Origin: Lachnospiraceae bacterium UBA4381
Lineage (GTDB): Bacteria; Bacillota; Clostridia; Lachnospirales; Lachnospiraceae
DNA: 6,984 nucleotides
NCBI GenBank assembly: GCA_002391105.1
Contig: DGRT01000174.1
Location: 1-6,984, forward strand
Reading direction: 5' to 3'
A program made the position numbers and the translations under genes. Positions 6,891 to 6,984 of the stretch are shown here, in pieces. Below the pieces are notes generated by a model. That model saw only the letters and a list, made by a program, of their open reading frames with translations, searched no databases and was not told the DNA's origin. Position 1 is the first letter of the stretch; each line of letters starts with the position of its first letter.

Positions 6891-6936
6891 CTAACAGTAA
6901 ATGATGGAATGGTAATGTTAGAAAAGCTAACGTTAG
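6891..6936 (+). other. Alternative hairpins built on CTAAC/GTTAG repeats in rRNA leader
   Basis: GTTAG (6917-6921) can pair with CTAAC downstream (6927-6931, loop AAAAG) or, as TGTTAG (6916-6921), with CTAACA upstream (6891-6896). CTAACGTTAG (6927-6936) is itself a perfect palindrome. The leader can thus switch between at least two local folds. Confidence 0.5.
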
Positions 6937-6951
6937 ATCATGACAAGGATA

Positions 6952-6965
6952 GTTGAGGAATCAAC
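6952..6965 (+). other. GNRA-capped hairpin just before 16S
   Basis: GTTGA (6952-6956) and TCAAC (6961-6965) form a 5-bp stem with a GGAA (GNRA-type) tetraloop, ending about 7 bases before the inferred 16S 5' end. It may guide 5' maturation or early 30S folding. Confidence 0.6.
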
Positions 6966-6972
6966 ACAAACT

Positions 6973-6984
6973 TTATTTGAGAGT
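6973..6984 (+). rRNA. rrs: 16S ribosomal RNA, first ~12 bases (continues beyond window)
   Basis: TTTATTTGAGAGT (6972-6984) matches the start of Firmicute 16S rRNA, which reads GAGAGTTTGATCCTGGCTCAG. Aligned to E. coli, T6984 is about position 12, placing the mature 5' end near 6973. The call is strengthened by the rRNA promoter, boxA and leader upstream. Only the edge of the gene is visible. Confidence 0.87.

Larger units (their letters stand above)
6741..6972 (+). other. rRNA operon leader (pre-16S 5' flank)
   Basis: About 232 transcribed, non-coding bases between the predicted start site and the 16S 5' end. It holds a weak long-range pairing (TCGCT 6745-6749 with AGCGA 6779-6783), a boxB-like hairpin, boxA and several hairpins listed separately. 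Leaders of this kind load the Nus antitermination factors and supply the 5' strand of the processing stem that pairs with sequence after the 16S gene, outside this window. Confidence 0.85.

Noticed and set aside
6690..6984. Mobile-element end or origin in the AT-rich right end
   Set aside because: The A-tracts, promoter, boxA and 16S start explain this stretch fully as an rRNA operon front.

Overview
The window looks like chromosomal DNA of a moderately AT-rich Firmicute, most likely a Lachnospiraceae-type Clostridium relative. This rests on the long (type 2) LeuA, a DUF5711-like propeller protein next to a CvpA-family protein, heavy use of AGA, GGA and ATA codons, strong GGAG/AGGA ribosome binding sites, and a 16S rRNA 5' end of the form TTTATTTGAGAGT. 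The genus is not resolved. All genes read on the + strand.

Layout. (1) Positions 1-3069 hold a tight three-gene run: the 3' two-thirds of leuA (2-isopropylmalate synthase, cut by the window start), a single-pass membrane protein with a predicted extracytoplasmic beta-propeller, and a CvpA-family four-helix membrane protein. The gaps are 27 and 3 bases, and the run ends at a strong hairpin terminator (3150-3190). (2) Positions 3304-6405 hold one monocistronic gene for a 1033-residue, soluble, mostly helical protein that I cannot assign to a characterised family. It has its own Shine-Dalgarno sequence and is closed by a GC-rich terminator (6485-6515). (3) That terminator lies inside a G-rich patch of inverted and direct repeats (6407-6542) that looks like a REP-type palindromic repeat element. 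(4) Positions 6543-6972 carry no protein gene. They hold an A-rich UP-like tract, a near-consensus rRNA promoter (TTGACT, 17 bp, TATTAT), and a leader of about 230 nt with a boxB-like hairpin, a clear boxA and several further hairpins. (5) The last dozen bases are the 5' end of 16S rRNA, so a ribosomal RNA operon begins at the right edge.

Working together: leuA commits carbon to leucine synthesis. The two membrane proteins after it are probably an envelope-related pair co-transcribed with it, with no evident metabolic tie. The large orphan gene is transcriptionally insulated on both sides from the leu run and the rRNA operon. It is the least explained part of the window. I see no CRISPR array, transposase, phage gene, tRNA gene or recognised defence system.
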